From: Gelria sp. | Lineage (GTDB): Bacteria > Bacillota > Syntrophomonadia > Syntrophomonadales > Syntrophomonadaceae | NCBI GenBank assembly: GCA_012839665.1 | Contig: DUMX01000201.1 | Span: forward strand, 1-8,584 | Direction: 5' to 3' | DNA length: 8,584 nt | In this document: positions 1-7,324 of the stretch, piece by piece | Layout of the letters: every line of letters begins with the position of its first letter | Numbering within the stretch: position 1 is the stretch's first letter | Notes under the pieces: model-generated | The model's database searches: none | What the model was told of the DNA's origin: nothing | Seen by the model: the letters and a program-made list of their open reading frames with translations, nothing else | Program-made: the position numbers and the translations under genes

Positions 1-1821
1 AATTACGTCTTTTACAGTTGGTTCCCCTGCTCCCAGGTTCTGAGCCAGGGTTGCGGGCTTCAGTGCACCCAGTTTAGTAGCCAGGGCAGGCGTGCCGATT
101 TCTTCCAGGCTTGCGCCGGCTATTTCCAGGATGCGTAAGGCCAGTTCGTAGGATTCCGGGTGAATAGCCGTACTATCCAGGGGATTGCCTGCCTGGTATA
201 TGCGTAAAAATCCGGCTGCTTGCTGAAAGGTTTTGGGACCTAACCTGGAAACCTTGAACAGCTCTTTGCGATTTTTGAATTTGCCGTTCTGATCACGATA
301 CTCCACGATTTTGCTGGCCACTGTGGAAGAAAGCCCGGAAACGTAGGTTAAGAGGGAAGCAGAAGCCGTGTTAAGTTCCACTCCTACCTGATTAACGGCC
401 GATTCAACAACGGTGGTCAGGTTTTGATTGAGTTCTTTCTGGGACAGATCGTGCTGATATTGCCCTACCCCAATCGCCCGGGGCTCAATCTTAACCAGTT
501 CCGCCAGGGGGTCCTGTAAACGGCGGGCAATGGAGACTGCACTGCGTTGGGCTACATCCAACTGGGGAAATTCCTGGGCTGCCAGCGGGGAAGCCGAGTA
601 AACACTGGCTCCAGCTTCGCTGACTATAGTATAGGGAATCTGCAACTGCTTATTCTTAATCATCGCTGCCACAAACTGCTCGGTTTCCCGAGAGGCCGTA
701 CCATTGCCAATAGCAATGGCAGTTACACCATGTTTTTTAATTTGCCGGGTCAGAATTCTCTCAGCTTCGGTAATTTTTCTTTGGGGTGGCGTAGGGTAAA
801 CTACTCCCACCTCCAGCATTTTACCAGTGTCATCGACTATGGTCCATTTGCAACCGGTACGGTAAGCCGGGTCCAGACCCAGAATGATTTGCCCCTTGAC
901 CGGTGGCTGCAGCAAAAGGCTGCGCAGGTTTTTGGCAAACACAGTTATGGCCTGTTCTTCAGCCTTTTCACTCAATTCATTGCGCAAATCCCTTTCGATG
1001 GAGGGCTTGATCAGCCGACTATAGCTATCTTGAATTGCCTGGGTAAGGTATTCTGCAGTAACTCCTGGCTTAATGTAACGCCGGTTCAAGTAATCCAATA
1101 TTTTGTCAGTCTCCAGAAAAACCGATACTTTTAGAATCTCTTCCCGTTCGCCGCGATTTATGGCCAGTATGCGGTGGGGAGGTATTTTGTTTACCGCCTC
1201 CTGGTATTCATAATACATACGATACGGTGATTCCACGTTCTTATCTTTGGCCGCTACTACCAGTATGCCATGTTTACGACTGTACTCCCGAATCCACCCC
1301 CGCGCAGATGCATCTTCAGATACCTGTTCGGCTACAATATCCATGGCGCCTTGCAGGGCTGCTTCGCTACTGGTTACTTCATCTGAAAGGTAACGTCCGG
1401 CTTCCTCCTCCGATTTTCCCTGTTGCGGACAAGCAAGCAGAAATTCAGCCAGAGGTTGCAGTCCCCGAGCACGGGCGGTAGATGCCCGGGTTTTGCGTTT
1501 AGGGCGAAAGGGCAGATAAATATCGTCTATTTCCACCAGCTTGCCAGCCTGCCGTATCCGGGTCTCCAACTCTGCAGTAAGTTTACCCTGCTCCTCAATC
1601 AAACGGATTACTTCTTCTTTTCTTTGTTCCAAGTTGCGGTGAAAGTTTAGCCTTTCCTCGATTAAACGGATTTCGTTTTCATCCAGGCCTCCGGTCGCCT
1701 CTTTGCGATAACGAGCGATAAAGGGCACCGTGTTCTTATCATCCAACAACTGCACTACCGCTCTTATTTGCCGAAGCGATATATGGGTTTCTTCTAATAT
1801 GCGTTTAAATATTGGTTCCAT
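1..1821 (-). CDS. tex: Tex/YhgF-family RNA-binding protein, 3' end beyond window
   Basis: The minus strand is open without a stop from the ATG at 1821 to the window edge (607 codons). The translation is a typical Tex protein: an N-terminal helical domain starting MEPIFKRILEET with FIARYRKEATGGLDE near residues 35-46, the YIPF-like segment DDIYLPFRPKRKTRA, a YqgF/RuvC-like domain with LGLDPAYRTGCK around D317, and helix-hairpin-helix motifs around residues 484-540. The C-terminal S1 RNA-binding domain expected of the family (usual length about 715-785 residues) lies off the left edge, so this is a window truncation and not a broken gene. Tex proteins are cytoplasmic, bind nucleic acid and are linked to transcription or RNA metabolism. 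The start is fixed by AAAAGGAG nine bases upstream of the ATG. The gene is transcribed divergently from the hydrolase at 2054. Confidence 0.96.
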   Translation of the reverse strand, partial: MEPIFKRILEETHISLRQIRAVVQLLDDKNTVPFIARYRKEATGGLDENEIRLIEERLNFHRNLEQRKEEVIRLIEEQGKLTAELETRIRQAGKLVEIDDIYLPFRPKRKTRASTARARGLQPLAEFLLACPQQGKSEEEAGRYLSDEVTSSEAALQGAMDIVAEQVSEDASARGWIREYSRKHGILVVAAKDKNVESPYRMYYEYQEAVNKIPPHRILAINRGEREEILKVSVFLETDKILDYLNRRYIKPGVTAEYLTQAIQDSYSRLIKPSIERDLRNELSEKAEEQAITVFAKNLRSLLLQPPVKGQIILGLDPAYRTGCKWTIVDDTGKMLEVGVVYPTPPQRKITEAERILTRQIKKHGVTAIAIGNGTASRETEQFVAAMIKNKQLQIPYTIVSEAGASVYSASPLAAQEFPQLDVAQRSAVSIARRLQDPLAELVKIEPRAIGVGQYQHDLSQKELNQNLTTVVESAVNQVGVELNTASASLLTYVSGLSSTVASKIVEYRDQNGKFKNRKELFKVSRLGPKTFQQAAGFLRIYQAGNPLDSTAIHPESYELALRILEIAGASLEEIGTPALATKLGALKPATLAQNLGAGEPTVKDVI

Positions 1822-1884
1822 AAATAATTACTCCTTTTAGATCTATAAAAAACTGATTAGGGATTTCATAGTTTACCATTCTAT

Positions 1885-1914
1885 AATATACCGTATGAAT
1901 ACCTATTTCTCCAA
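1885..1914 (-). promoter_or_regulatory. Candidate sigma-A promoter of tex
   Basis: On the minus strand TTGGAG (1914-1909) is followed after 18 bases by TATATT (1890-1885). This would give a leader of about 55-60 bases before the tex ATG at 1821. It is read by eye; the -35 is a four-of-six match. Confidence 0.45.
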
Positions 1915-1960
1915 TATCTAAATTTTATGCCACATTCTTAATTGGTGGTAAGTCAGCGGA

Positions 1961-1987
1961 CCTGCCCCCGTTTCCCACAAAGGGAAA
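1961..1987. other. Intergenic inverted repeat with a CCTGCCCCCG word
   Basis: This part of the 232-bp tex/hydrolase spacer holds CCTGCCCCCG (1961-1970) followed directly by TTTCCC, a five-base loop and GGGAAA (1971-1987), a perfect 6-bp inverted repeat. The same 10-base word recurs in the intergenic region at 4199-4208. It could be a decayed REP-like repeat or an operator for the hydrolase. A TATAAA box at 2010-2015 may be the hydrolase -10, but no matching -35 is visible. Confidence 0.3.
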
Positions 1988-2053
1988 TATTAGCTCTTGT
2001 CGAAATGATTATAAAGGAAACTGTTTAGAAGGTTTTTTTATGGAGGTAATAAA

Positions 2054-2836
2054 ATGCCCTACGCTTTTGTTAACGGGATAAATATGTATTATGAGATGGA
2101 GGGAGAGGGTTTTCCTTTACTGGCTCTTCCTGGCATGGGTTCCAGCCTGGAAATCTGGTCGCCGGAATACCGTAACCCTTTACAAGCCAAATACCGTTTA
2201 CTGTTAATGGACTATCGCGGCATAGGACGAAGCGATGCCCCGGATATAGAGTACAGTGTCCCCATGCTGGCCCGAGATATAGCTGAACTAATGACTGCGG
2301 TAGGAATTGATAGAGCAAACATTATGGGGCTATCCTTGGGGGGAATGATTGCCCAGGAGCTTGCTCTAACCTGGCCGGAGAAAGTAGAAAAATTAGTCCT
2401 ATGCGCTACCCATTGCGGAACCAAACATTACATTCGGCTTCCTGAACCTAAAACTACAAATAAACAAGAAGTCGAAGATGTCTACGCCGATTCTATAGTT
2501 GCTGGCATGTATCCCCGGGAGTTTATCGAAAATAATCCCGCCAAAATAGAAGATATTATCAAACGTGAAACTATATTCCCGCTACCTCCGGAAATATTCG
2601 AGCGCCATTACCAGGCTGCCCGCTCCTTTGATAGTTATGACCGACTGGAACAGCTCAAGTGCCCCACTCTGATTCTTACCGGGGACCAGGACCTTATGGT
2701 CAACCCGGAAAACTCCAAAATGCTTGCCCAATTTATACCGCAGAGCAAACTGGAAATTATCCCCGGAGGCGGCCATGGATTTTTAGAGCAGTATCCTGAA
2801 TTAGTTTTAAGTTTAGTAATGGATTTTCTGGGGTAG
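2054..2836 (+). CDS. Alpha/beta hydrolase fold protein
   Basis: This is a complete 260-residue alpha/beta hydrolase. The oxyanion-hole region LPGMGSS is at residues 25-31, the strand-loop DYRGIGRSD at 53-61, the nucleophile elbow GLSLGG with Ser94 at 92-97, the acid in TGDQDLMV (Asp213) and the base in GGGHGF (His241). The catalytic triad is therefore intact. There is no signal peptide, so the enzyme is probably cytoplasmic. The family includes esterases, lactonases (such as 3-oxoadipate enol-lactonase-like enzymes) and peptidases; the substrate cannot be deduced here. The start is supported by TGGAGGT at 2041-2047, six bases before the ATG. It stands alone between divergent tex and convergent ndk, whose stop codon is only 10 bp away with no clear terminator between them. 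Confidence 0.93.
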   Translation: MPYAFVNGINMYYEMEGEGFPLLALPGMGSSLEIWSPEYRNPLQAKYRLLLMDYRGIGRSDAPDIEYSVPMLARDIAELMTAVGIDRANIMGLSLGGMIAQELALTWPEKVEKLVLCATHCGTKHYIRLPEPKTTNKQEVEDVYADSIVAGMYPREFIENNPAKIEDIIKRETIFPLPPEIFERHYQAARSFDSYDRLEQLKCPTLILTGDQDLMVNPENSKMLAQFIPQSKLEIIPGGGHGFLEQYPELVLSLVMDFLG

Positions 2837-2846
2837 GTGATGATTT

Positions 2847-3262
2847 TTAAACGTTCATCTCTTCTTCCTTAAAGAAAAGACCAATCTCACGCATAGCGCT
2901 TTCCGGTGAATCTGAGCCATGAATGATATTTTCATCAATGGTCAGGGCATAATCACCGCGGATGGTTCCCGGTGCCGCATCCTGGGGATCAGTTGCCCCC
3001 ATCATTGTGCGTACAGTCGGGATTACATTTTCCCCTTCTAATACCATAGCCACCACCGGACCTGAAGTAATGAAGTTAACCAGGTCAGCAAAAAAAGGTT
3101 TTCCCTTATGTTCGCTGTAGTGCTTTTCAGCTAGTTCCGGGGTAATGTTCATTATTTTTAGCGCTACCATCTTAAGACCTTTTTTTCAAATCGGCTGATA
3201 ATTTCACCTACCAGGCCTTTTTGTACGCCATCAGGTTTTACCATGGCAAATGTACGGTTCAT
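2847..3262 (-). CDS. ndk: Nucleoside diphosphate kinase, frame interrupted by a -1 site
   Basis: Ndk transfers the gamma-phosphate of ATP to NDPs through a phosphohistidine. The reading frame from ATG 3262 (AGGGGGT seven bases upstream) encodes MNRTFAMVKPDGVQKGLVGE and on to RFEKK, then runs through VLRW into TAG at 3166-3164. The rest of Ndk, from GLKMVALK to the stop at 2847, is in the -1 frame. Joining them at the A run 3186-3180 gives a normal 138-residue enzyme with Lys9, Arg85, Thr91, Arg102, Asn112 and the active His115 (NIIHGSDS) all present. The downstream frame alone, from the internal ATG at 3170 (107 residues), lacks the first strand and Lys9 and should not fold as an active kinase. 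The break may be a sequencing error, a real mutation, or programmed frameshifting or slippage. It lies 97 bp downstream of the HTH-Uma2 gene with no terminator between, so the two may be cotranscribed. Confidence 0.93.
3179..3187 (-). other. A AAA AAG slippery heptamer within ndk
   Basis: The minus strand reads G, seven A, GG here, with zero-frame codons GAA AAA AAG. The heptamer A AAA AAG (3185-3179) is the same motif used for -1 frameshifting in Escherichia coli dnaX. A -1 slip puts GGT CTT AAG ATG next and restores the Ndk frame exactly. AGGTGA lies about 17 bases upstream, farther than the usual stimulatory spacing, and I see no strong stem-loop just downstream. Confidence 0.6.
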
Positions 3263-3359
3263 GTTATTTACCCCCTGTATATCTGTTTAATATGTTTTCC
3301 GTCGCGGTCTAATCCCTGTTCTGGATTATCACTGATAATAATCATTGACATTACGCCTT
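3263..3359 (-). other. uma2-ndk spacer with small inverted repeat
   Basis: This 97-bp spacer contains the ndk ribosome binding site AGGGGGT (3276-3270) and a perfect inverted repeat ATTATC-ACT-GATAAT (3325-3339) that could be an operator. A weak promoter-like pair, TTAGAC (3312-3307) and TAAACA (3289-3284) with 17 bases between, is possible but unconvincing. Confidence 0.3.
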
Positions 3360-4115
3360 TTATTTAGACCATAAGGATTTTAATTTAATTGATAACCCTG
3401 CAAAATTCGGGTGTTCCACAACACCTTCATCCATACCGGAGGCCACCAGGGCGTATACGCCATCATGCCAGGCAAAACATTCGAGAGTTCTTTCCTGTGG
3501 ATCAACCAGCCAATAATGTTTTACCTTAGCTCTCTGATAGATTTGCATTTTTTGCAACCGGTCTTTGCGGCGGCTGGAAGGTGACAAAATCTCAACTACC
3601 AGTTCAGGTACCCCGTCAATACGAGTATCTTTTACAATCAGTTGCTGTTCACCGGTTACATAGAATATATCTGGCTGGACTACATTGTAGTCAAGTGGGG
3701 TAACATCCAAAGGTGCATTGAAGATTTCTCCTTCAGAATCAACTTCCCAAAAATAATCTTCCAGAATCCTTTGCAGCTTGCGGGAAGCTCGCTGGTGCAT
3801 GACATTGGGTGATGCTTCTTTAATCAACATCCCATCTAGGATTTCAAAACGATAGCCTGGTTCTTCCGGTATATCCAGGTACTCCTGATAAGTGAGCTTC
3901 TTGACCGGTTTGGTTTCATACGGAGCGGTATTTTCCCGAAAGACATCACCACGCAGGGCTTTGATTACATCATCCAGCTTATACCGATATTGTCTGCCGC
4001 CCAGTTCAACACAGGGTATTTTTTTCTCTCTGGTGTATCTCCAAATCGTTTCCACAGAAAGATCCAGTGCCTCAGCCAGAGCCTGGGCTGTAATTAACTC
4101 CTTATTTACGTCCAT
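3360..4115 (-). CDS. Excisionase/MerR-type HTH fused to Uma2-family PD-(D/E)XK nuclease domain
   Basis: This protein has two domains. Residues 7-55 form an excisionase/MerR-like helix-turn-helix (LITAQALAEALDLSVETIWRY followed by a basic wing with GGRQYRYKLDDVIKAL). Residues 75-250 match Uma2 (DUF820), a restriction-endonuclease-like fold. The expected nuclease residues are visible: Asp149 in VQPDIF, Glu175 in ELVVEILSPSS and Lys189 in RLQKMQIY, followed by the family motif HYWLVDP. The activity of Uma2 proteins is not well established. I chose the ATG at 4115 over the one at 4172 because GGGGGTG sits five bases upstream of it and because the upstream ATG lies before the near-consensus promoter. 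The protein is then 251 residues. The N-terminal DNA-binding domain plus repeats across its own promoter suggest autoregulation. No toxin-antitoxin partner is visible beside it. Confidence 0.88.
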   Translation of the reverse strand: MDVNKELITAQALAEALDLSVETIWRYTREKKIPCVELGGRQYRYKLDDVIKALRGDVFRENTAPYETKPVKKLTYQEYLDIPEEPGYRFEILDGMLIKEASPNVMHQRASRKLQRILEDYFWEVDSEGEIFNAPLDVTPLDYNVVQPDIFYVTGEQQLIVKDTRIDGVPELVVEILSPSSRRKDRLQKMQIYQRAKVKHYWLVDPQERTLECFAWHDGVYALVASGMDEGVVEHPNFAGLSIKLKSLWSK

Positions 4116-4133
4116 AATATCACCCCCATCTCG

Positions 4134-4173
4134 ATTATAATCAACCTGCCAACTATAATCAACTAATATCAAC
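4134..4173 (-). promoter_or_regulatory. HTH-Uma2 promoter built from repeated GTTGATTATA words
   Basis: On the minus strand TTGATT (4162-4157) and TATAAT (4139-4134) are separated by 17 bases, a near-consensus promoter whose start point would fall near 4127, just before the Shine-Dalgarno of the 4115 start. The words GTTGATTATA (4145-4136 and 4163-4154) and GTTGATATTA (4173-4164) are direct repeats that cover both promoter boxes. The first two are 18 bp apart, and the third abuts the second. They are good operator candidates for the gene's own HTH domain. Confidence 0.6.
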
Positions 4174-4450
4174 TAGAGTTGCCTAGAATCAAGGAATGCC
4201 TGCCCCCGGATTAACCAGGGATGAGGTAATGATCCCCAGTTATTAATTGTTGATGAATTTGGACAGGGAATGTGGTTAAGCAGAATTAACTATTCAATTT
4301 GGGAAGGTAGATAGAACAGGCAGAAGCCTTTTGCCGTCCACCTGGCTGCTCTATTAAAGTATAGTGTTTTTGGGGTATGATTAAGACAATGACAACAGAA
4401 ATGAAAGCAATAGCCGTAAAATGGTACACTATTAAAAATAGCATATTGTC
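4174..4450. other. Spacer between divergent uma2 and gbsR-like genes
   Basis: I find no convincing gene in this stretch. It contains CCTGCCCCCG (4199-4208, shared with 1961-1970) and a TATAGT box near 4360, but no good -35 partner for the downstream regulator. The regulator's promoter must lie here, yet I cannot place it with confidence. Confidence 0.4.
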
Positions 4451-4464
4451 AGGAGGTAACCAAT

Positions 4465-4980
4465 TTGGAACAGAAACGCCTTTTGCAGGCTCGTGATATT
4501 ATGATAGATGCTTTTGGTCGCGTATATGCCATGTTCGGTATGCCGGAAGTGGTAGGACGCATCTATGGCTTGCTGTTTTTTTCTGATCAACCCCTGGGGC
4601 TGGAGGATATTGCCTCTGAGTTGGAAGTGAGCAAAGCTACGGTTAGTATACACATCCGTTTTCTCGAGGGTATGAAAAACGTTCGCAAGGTATGGGTAAA
4701 AGGAAGTCGCCGGGACTATTACGAAGCAGAACGGAATACGGGCAAAATAATGACTGAGCACTTGCAAAGCAGTTTCATCAATGAGCGGGAGATAACTTTA
4801 GAAGCAGCAGGACGCAGTCGAGAGGTTCTGAATAATTTGCGACAGTCCTCAGATCCGGCAATCTTGCAACAGGCCAGCCTCTTCAGCCAATACCTGGACA
4901 ACCTGGAGGAAGATTACGAATGGAGCCTGCAGTTTTTTAACCAAATGGTAGAAGCCTGGAATAAACGCCACAACAGATGA
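4465..4980 (+). CDS. GbsR/MarR-family winged-helix transcriptional regulator, TTG start
   Basis: A 171-residue protein starting at TTG, supported by AGGAGGT (4451-4457) seven bases upstream. Residues 24-90 carry the GbsR-like winged helix: GMPEVVGRIYGLLFF, then the helix-turn-helix LEDIASELEVSKATVSIHIRF and a basic wing VWVKGSRRDYYEAE. The C-terminal half is helical and probably dimerises. GbsR of Bacillus controls glycine betaine genes through choline sensing, and relatives are often repressors of the next transcription unit. No betaine genes are seen here, so the ligand is unknown. It lies 169 bp upstream of, and in the same direction as, the DUF3160 lipoprotein operon, which is its most plausible target besides itself. 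A weak hairpin (4984-5000) follows but is not a convincing terminator. Confidence 0.88.
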   Translation: MEQKRLLQARDIMIDAFGRVYAMFGMPEVVGRIYGLLFFSDQPLGLEDIASELEVSKATVSIHIRFLEGMKNVRKVWVKGSRRDYYEAERNTGKIMTEHLQSSFINEREITLEAAGRSREVLNNLRQSSDPAILQQASLFSQYLDNLEEDYEWSLQFFNQMVEAWNKRHNR

Positions 4981-5094
4981 GCCAGGGACAAATATTCCCT
5001 TATAGTTATAGCTGATAATGGCTTGCTTGCGATTCTATTGCAATTTAAGCTGTCTGTAAAGAAAATATGGGCCACTGGCAAGTATGCAAGCTAT

Positions 5095-5123
5095 ATGACA
5101 GGTTGGGCGTATTAGATTAAAAG
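5095..5123 (+). promoter_or_regulatory. Candidate promoter of the DUF3160 operon
   Basis: ATGACA (5095-5100) and TAAAAG (5118-5123) are separated by 17 bases, which would start a leader of about 20 bases before the ATG at 5150. The -35 is a five-of-six match and the -10 four-of-six. The spacer from 4981 contains no other clear signal. Confidence 0.35.
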
Positions 5124-5149
5124 AGTATCAGAGGATGGGGGTAATATTA

Positions 5150-7324
5150 ATGAATCACAGGAGGTTGGGGCAGCAATTATGGTGCGGGTTATTGATTGTA
5201 GCGTTATTAGCGATGGCCGGCTGCCATGCCGGGTCATCAACTGGAGATAAGGATTCTGCAATTGCTTTGGCTCAGGAGTTTGCACCTTATGAGGAAATTC
5301 CGGTGCAAGATACTGCTATAGTTAAGCCTTATCAGGTGGCATCAGATTTATCAAATGTGGTTAATGCTGAACGCTTTGATTTTTCAGATAATGTGCGGAC
5401 AGCATTAGTTAAGAATGGTTTCGTAGTGACTCCCGCTATGGGCCATGAGTTTTTCATGACCTATGAGCTTAACCGCTATGATAATGTACCTAATCTCATT
5501 ACCACGGATGCAGTAGTCCATAATTATCATCTCTTTTATTCTCATTTGTTGCAAAATGTTGAACAGCAAGCCTTAATACCGGAATTAAAGAAATTAAATA
5601 CCAGTCTATTACAACGCGCGGAAGCGGATTATAAGGATTTGAAGGGCACTGACTGGGAAAATGCGGCTCGCCGCAATCTGGCTTTTTTTGCCGTAGGCAG
5701 TAAGCTGTTAAATCCTGATACCCGGATTCCAGCTGCAGTTAAGACCGAGGTCGAACAGGAAATTAGTTTAATTAAAAAGCATAATTCTACTGAACTGTCA
5801 CCGGTTATGGCCATGGGAACTAAACCGGACGTAATAGAAGGCTTGAAAGAGGATTATACCCAGTATATTCCCCGCGGTCATTATGCTAAAACTGATGATT
5901 TGAAGCAATATTTCCAAAGTATGATGTGGTACGGACGGATTACCTTTAGATTAAAAGATGCTGATGAGACTCGTTCAGCTATTCTTATGACTCTGGCTTT
6001 GCAACACGGCATTGGAGCCCGGGAGTGGGAAAATATATATTCTACCACCAGTTTTATGGTAGGCAAGAGTGACGATATTGGGTACCACCAGTATGCCAAA
6101 CTGCTGGAACAGGCTTACGGCAAAAATCTAACTCCCAAGAAGATAGCCGGGGATAGCCAGGGTTTTGATAAGTTTCGCCAATTAGCCCGGGATTTGGAGC
6201 CACCGGTGATTAATTCGATTCCTATTTTTGATGCTACTATCCAACCGGATCGGGATAAGGAAGTCTTGGGATTTCGCTTTATGGGACAAAGATATACTCT
6301 GGATGCTGAGATTTTCCAGCATTTAATTTATCGCGAGGTAACCGAAAACCCGGCAGGTGAACGACGTATGTTGCCCAGTGGTCTTGATGTTCCGGCTGCC
6401 ATGGGATCGGACACTGCCGCAACTATTCTAAAAAAGCAAGGGGCTTTTGCGTTTAACAAATACAGCACTAATATGGCAAAAATGCAAAAGTATATTGGCG
6501 AACTTACTGATGAGTGGCACCAAAATCTGTACTGGTCATGGTTGTATACTTTGCTGCCGCTTACCACAGATAAACCTGATGGTTATCCTTCTTTTATGCT
6601 CAATGAGGCTTGGAACCATAAGGAATTAGCAACTTTTCTGGGCAATTGGGCTGAGTTAAAGCATGATACTATCCTGTACACCAAGCAAAATTATGCTGAA
6701 ATGGGCGGTGGTGGCATGGAGGAGATTGATGACCGGGGTTATGTTGAGCCCAATCCTCATCTATATGCCCGGTTGGCTTCCCTTACCGCCATGACCCGTG
6801 ACGGTTTGAAAATGCGTGGTTTAATAGACCAAAAGGATAGCCATAATATGGATCAGCTTTATGAGCTGGTATTACAGCTGAAGGTTATTTCCGAAAAGGA
6901 ATTGGCCAATAAAACCCTAACTGAAGAAGAATATGAACTGATTCGTACTTTTGGCGGGCAGCTGGAACACTTCTGGTATGAGGTTTACCGAGGCGATGGC
7001 CTGGAAAGCCGCTCGCAAATTTCCGACTTCCCCGCTATGCTGATTGCTGATGTGGCCACCAATCCTCCGGCTGAGGTTCTGGAGGTTGGTACCGGTTATG
7101 TAGATAATATTTATGCGGTAGTACCAGTTGATGGTACTTTGCGGATAGCCAAAGGTGGGGTTTACTCCTACTATGAATTCCCCTGGGCGGCAGCGGACCG
7201 GCTGACTGACCGGAAATGGCGGGAGATGATATATAACGATAAAGCCCCGGCCCTACCGGAATGGACGGCTAATTATCGCATAAAGGGAACGGCTTCTATA
7301 AATTTTCCCCAGGTTTCTAATTAA
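5150..7324 (+). CDS. DUF3160-family lipoprotein
   Basis: This is a 724-residue exported protein of the uncharacterised DUF3160 family. Residues 1-25 form a lipoprotein signal peptide: basic HRR, a hydrophobic stretch WCGLLIVALLAMAG, then Cys25 as the lipidation site. The mature protein should be anchored to the outer face of the membrane. Family-like blocks are LITTDAVVHNYHLFYSHLL (about 116-134), MMWYGRITFRLK (about 257-268), the glycine-rich MGGGGMEEIDDRGYVEPNP (518-536) and the C-terminal segment PVDGTLRIAKGGVYSYYEFP (about 659-678). Enzymatic activity is unknown. I chose the ATG at 5150 because GGGGGT lies seven bases upstream. The ATG at 5135 has only GAGG touching it, too close to work, and would add five residues. 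The stop codon abuts the next gene, indicating an operon. Confidence 0.92.
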   Translation: MNHRRLGQQLWCGLLIVALLAMAGCHAGSSTGDKDSAIALAQEFAPYEEIPVQDTAIVKPYQVASDLSNVVNAERFDFSDNVRTALVKNGFVVTPAMGHEFFMTYELNRYDNVPNLITTDAVVHNYHLFYSHLLQNVEQQALIPELKKLNTSLLQRAEADYKDLKGTDWENAARRNLAFFAVGSKLLNPDTRIPAAVKTEVEQEISLIKKHNSTELSPVMAMGTKPDVIEGLKEDYTQYIPRGHYAKTDDLKQYFQSMMWYGRITFRLKDADETRSAILMTLALQHGIGAREWENIYSTTSFMVGKSDDIGYHQYAKLLEQAYGKNLTPKKIAGDSQGFDKFRQLARDLEPPVINSIPIFDATIQPDRDKEVLGFRFMGQRYTLDAEIFQHLIYREVTENPAGERRMLPSGLDVPAAMGSDTAATILKKQGAFAFNKYSTNMAKMQKYIGELTDEWHQNLYWSWLYTLLPLTTDKPDGYPSFMLNEAWNHKELATFLGNWAELKHDTILYTKQNYAEMGGGGMEEIDDRGYVEPNPHLYARLASLTAMTRDGLKMRGLIDQKDSHNMDQLYELVLQLKVISEKELANKTLTEEEYELIRTFGGQLEHFWYEVYRGDGLESRSQISDFPAMLIADVATNPPAEVLEVGTGYVDNIYAVVPVDGTLRIAKGGVYSYYEFPWAAADRLTDRKWREMIYNDKAPALPEWTANYRIKGTASINFPQVSN

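Noticed and set aside
547..1650. Open plus-strand frames at 547-1134, 1227-1481 and 1423-1650
   Set aside because: They are antisense to the long tex frame, have no ribosome binding sites, and their translations look like random low-similarity sequence.
2837..2846. Shared bidirectional terminator between the hydrolase and ndk
   Set aside because: The gap is 10 bp and I see no stem-loop with T runs there or just inside either gene end.
3345..3373. Perfect TTGACA on the plus strand as a promoter
   Set aside because: No -10 at 16-18 bases (the sequence there is ACCATA), and it would only run antisense into the Uma2 gene.
4984..5000. Hairpin AGGGA/TCCCT after the regulator as a terminator
   Set aside because: Only a 5-bp stem with a 7-base loop and no T run, so readthrough into the DUF3160 operon remains possible.
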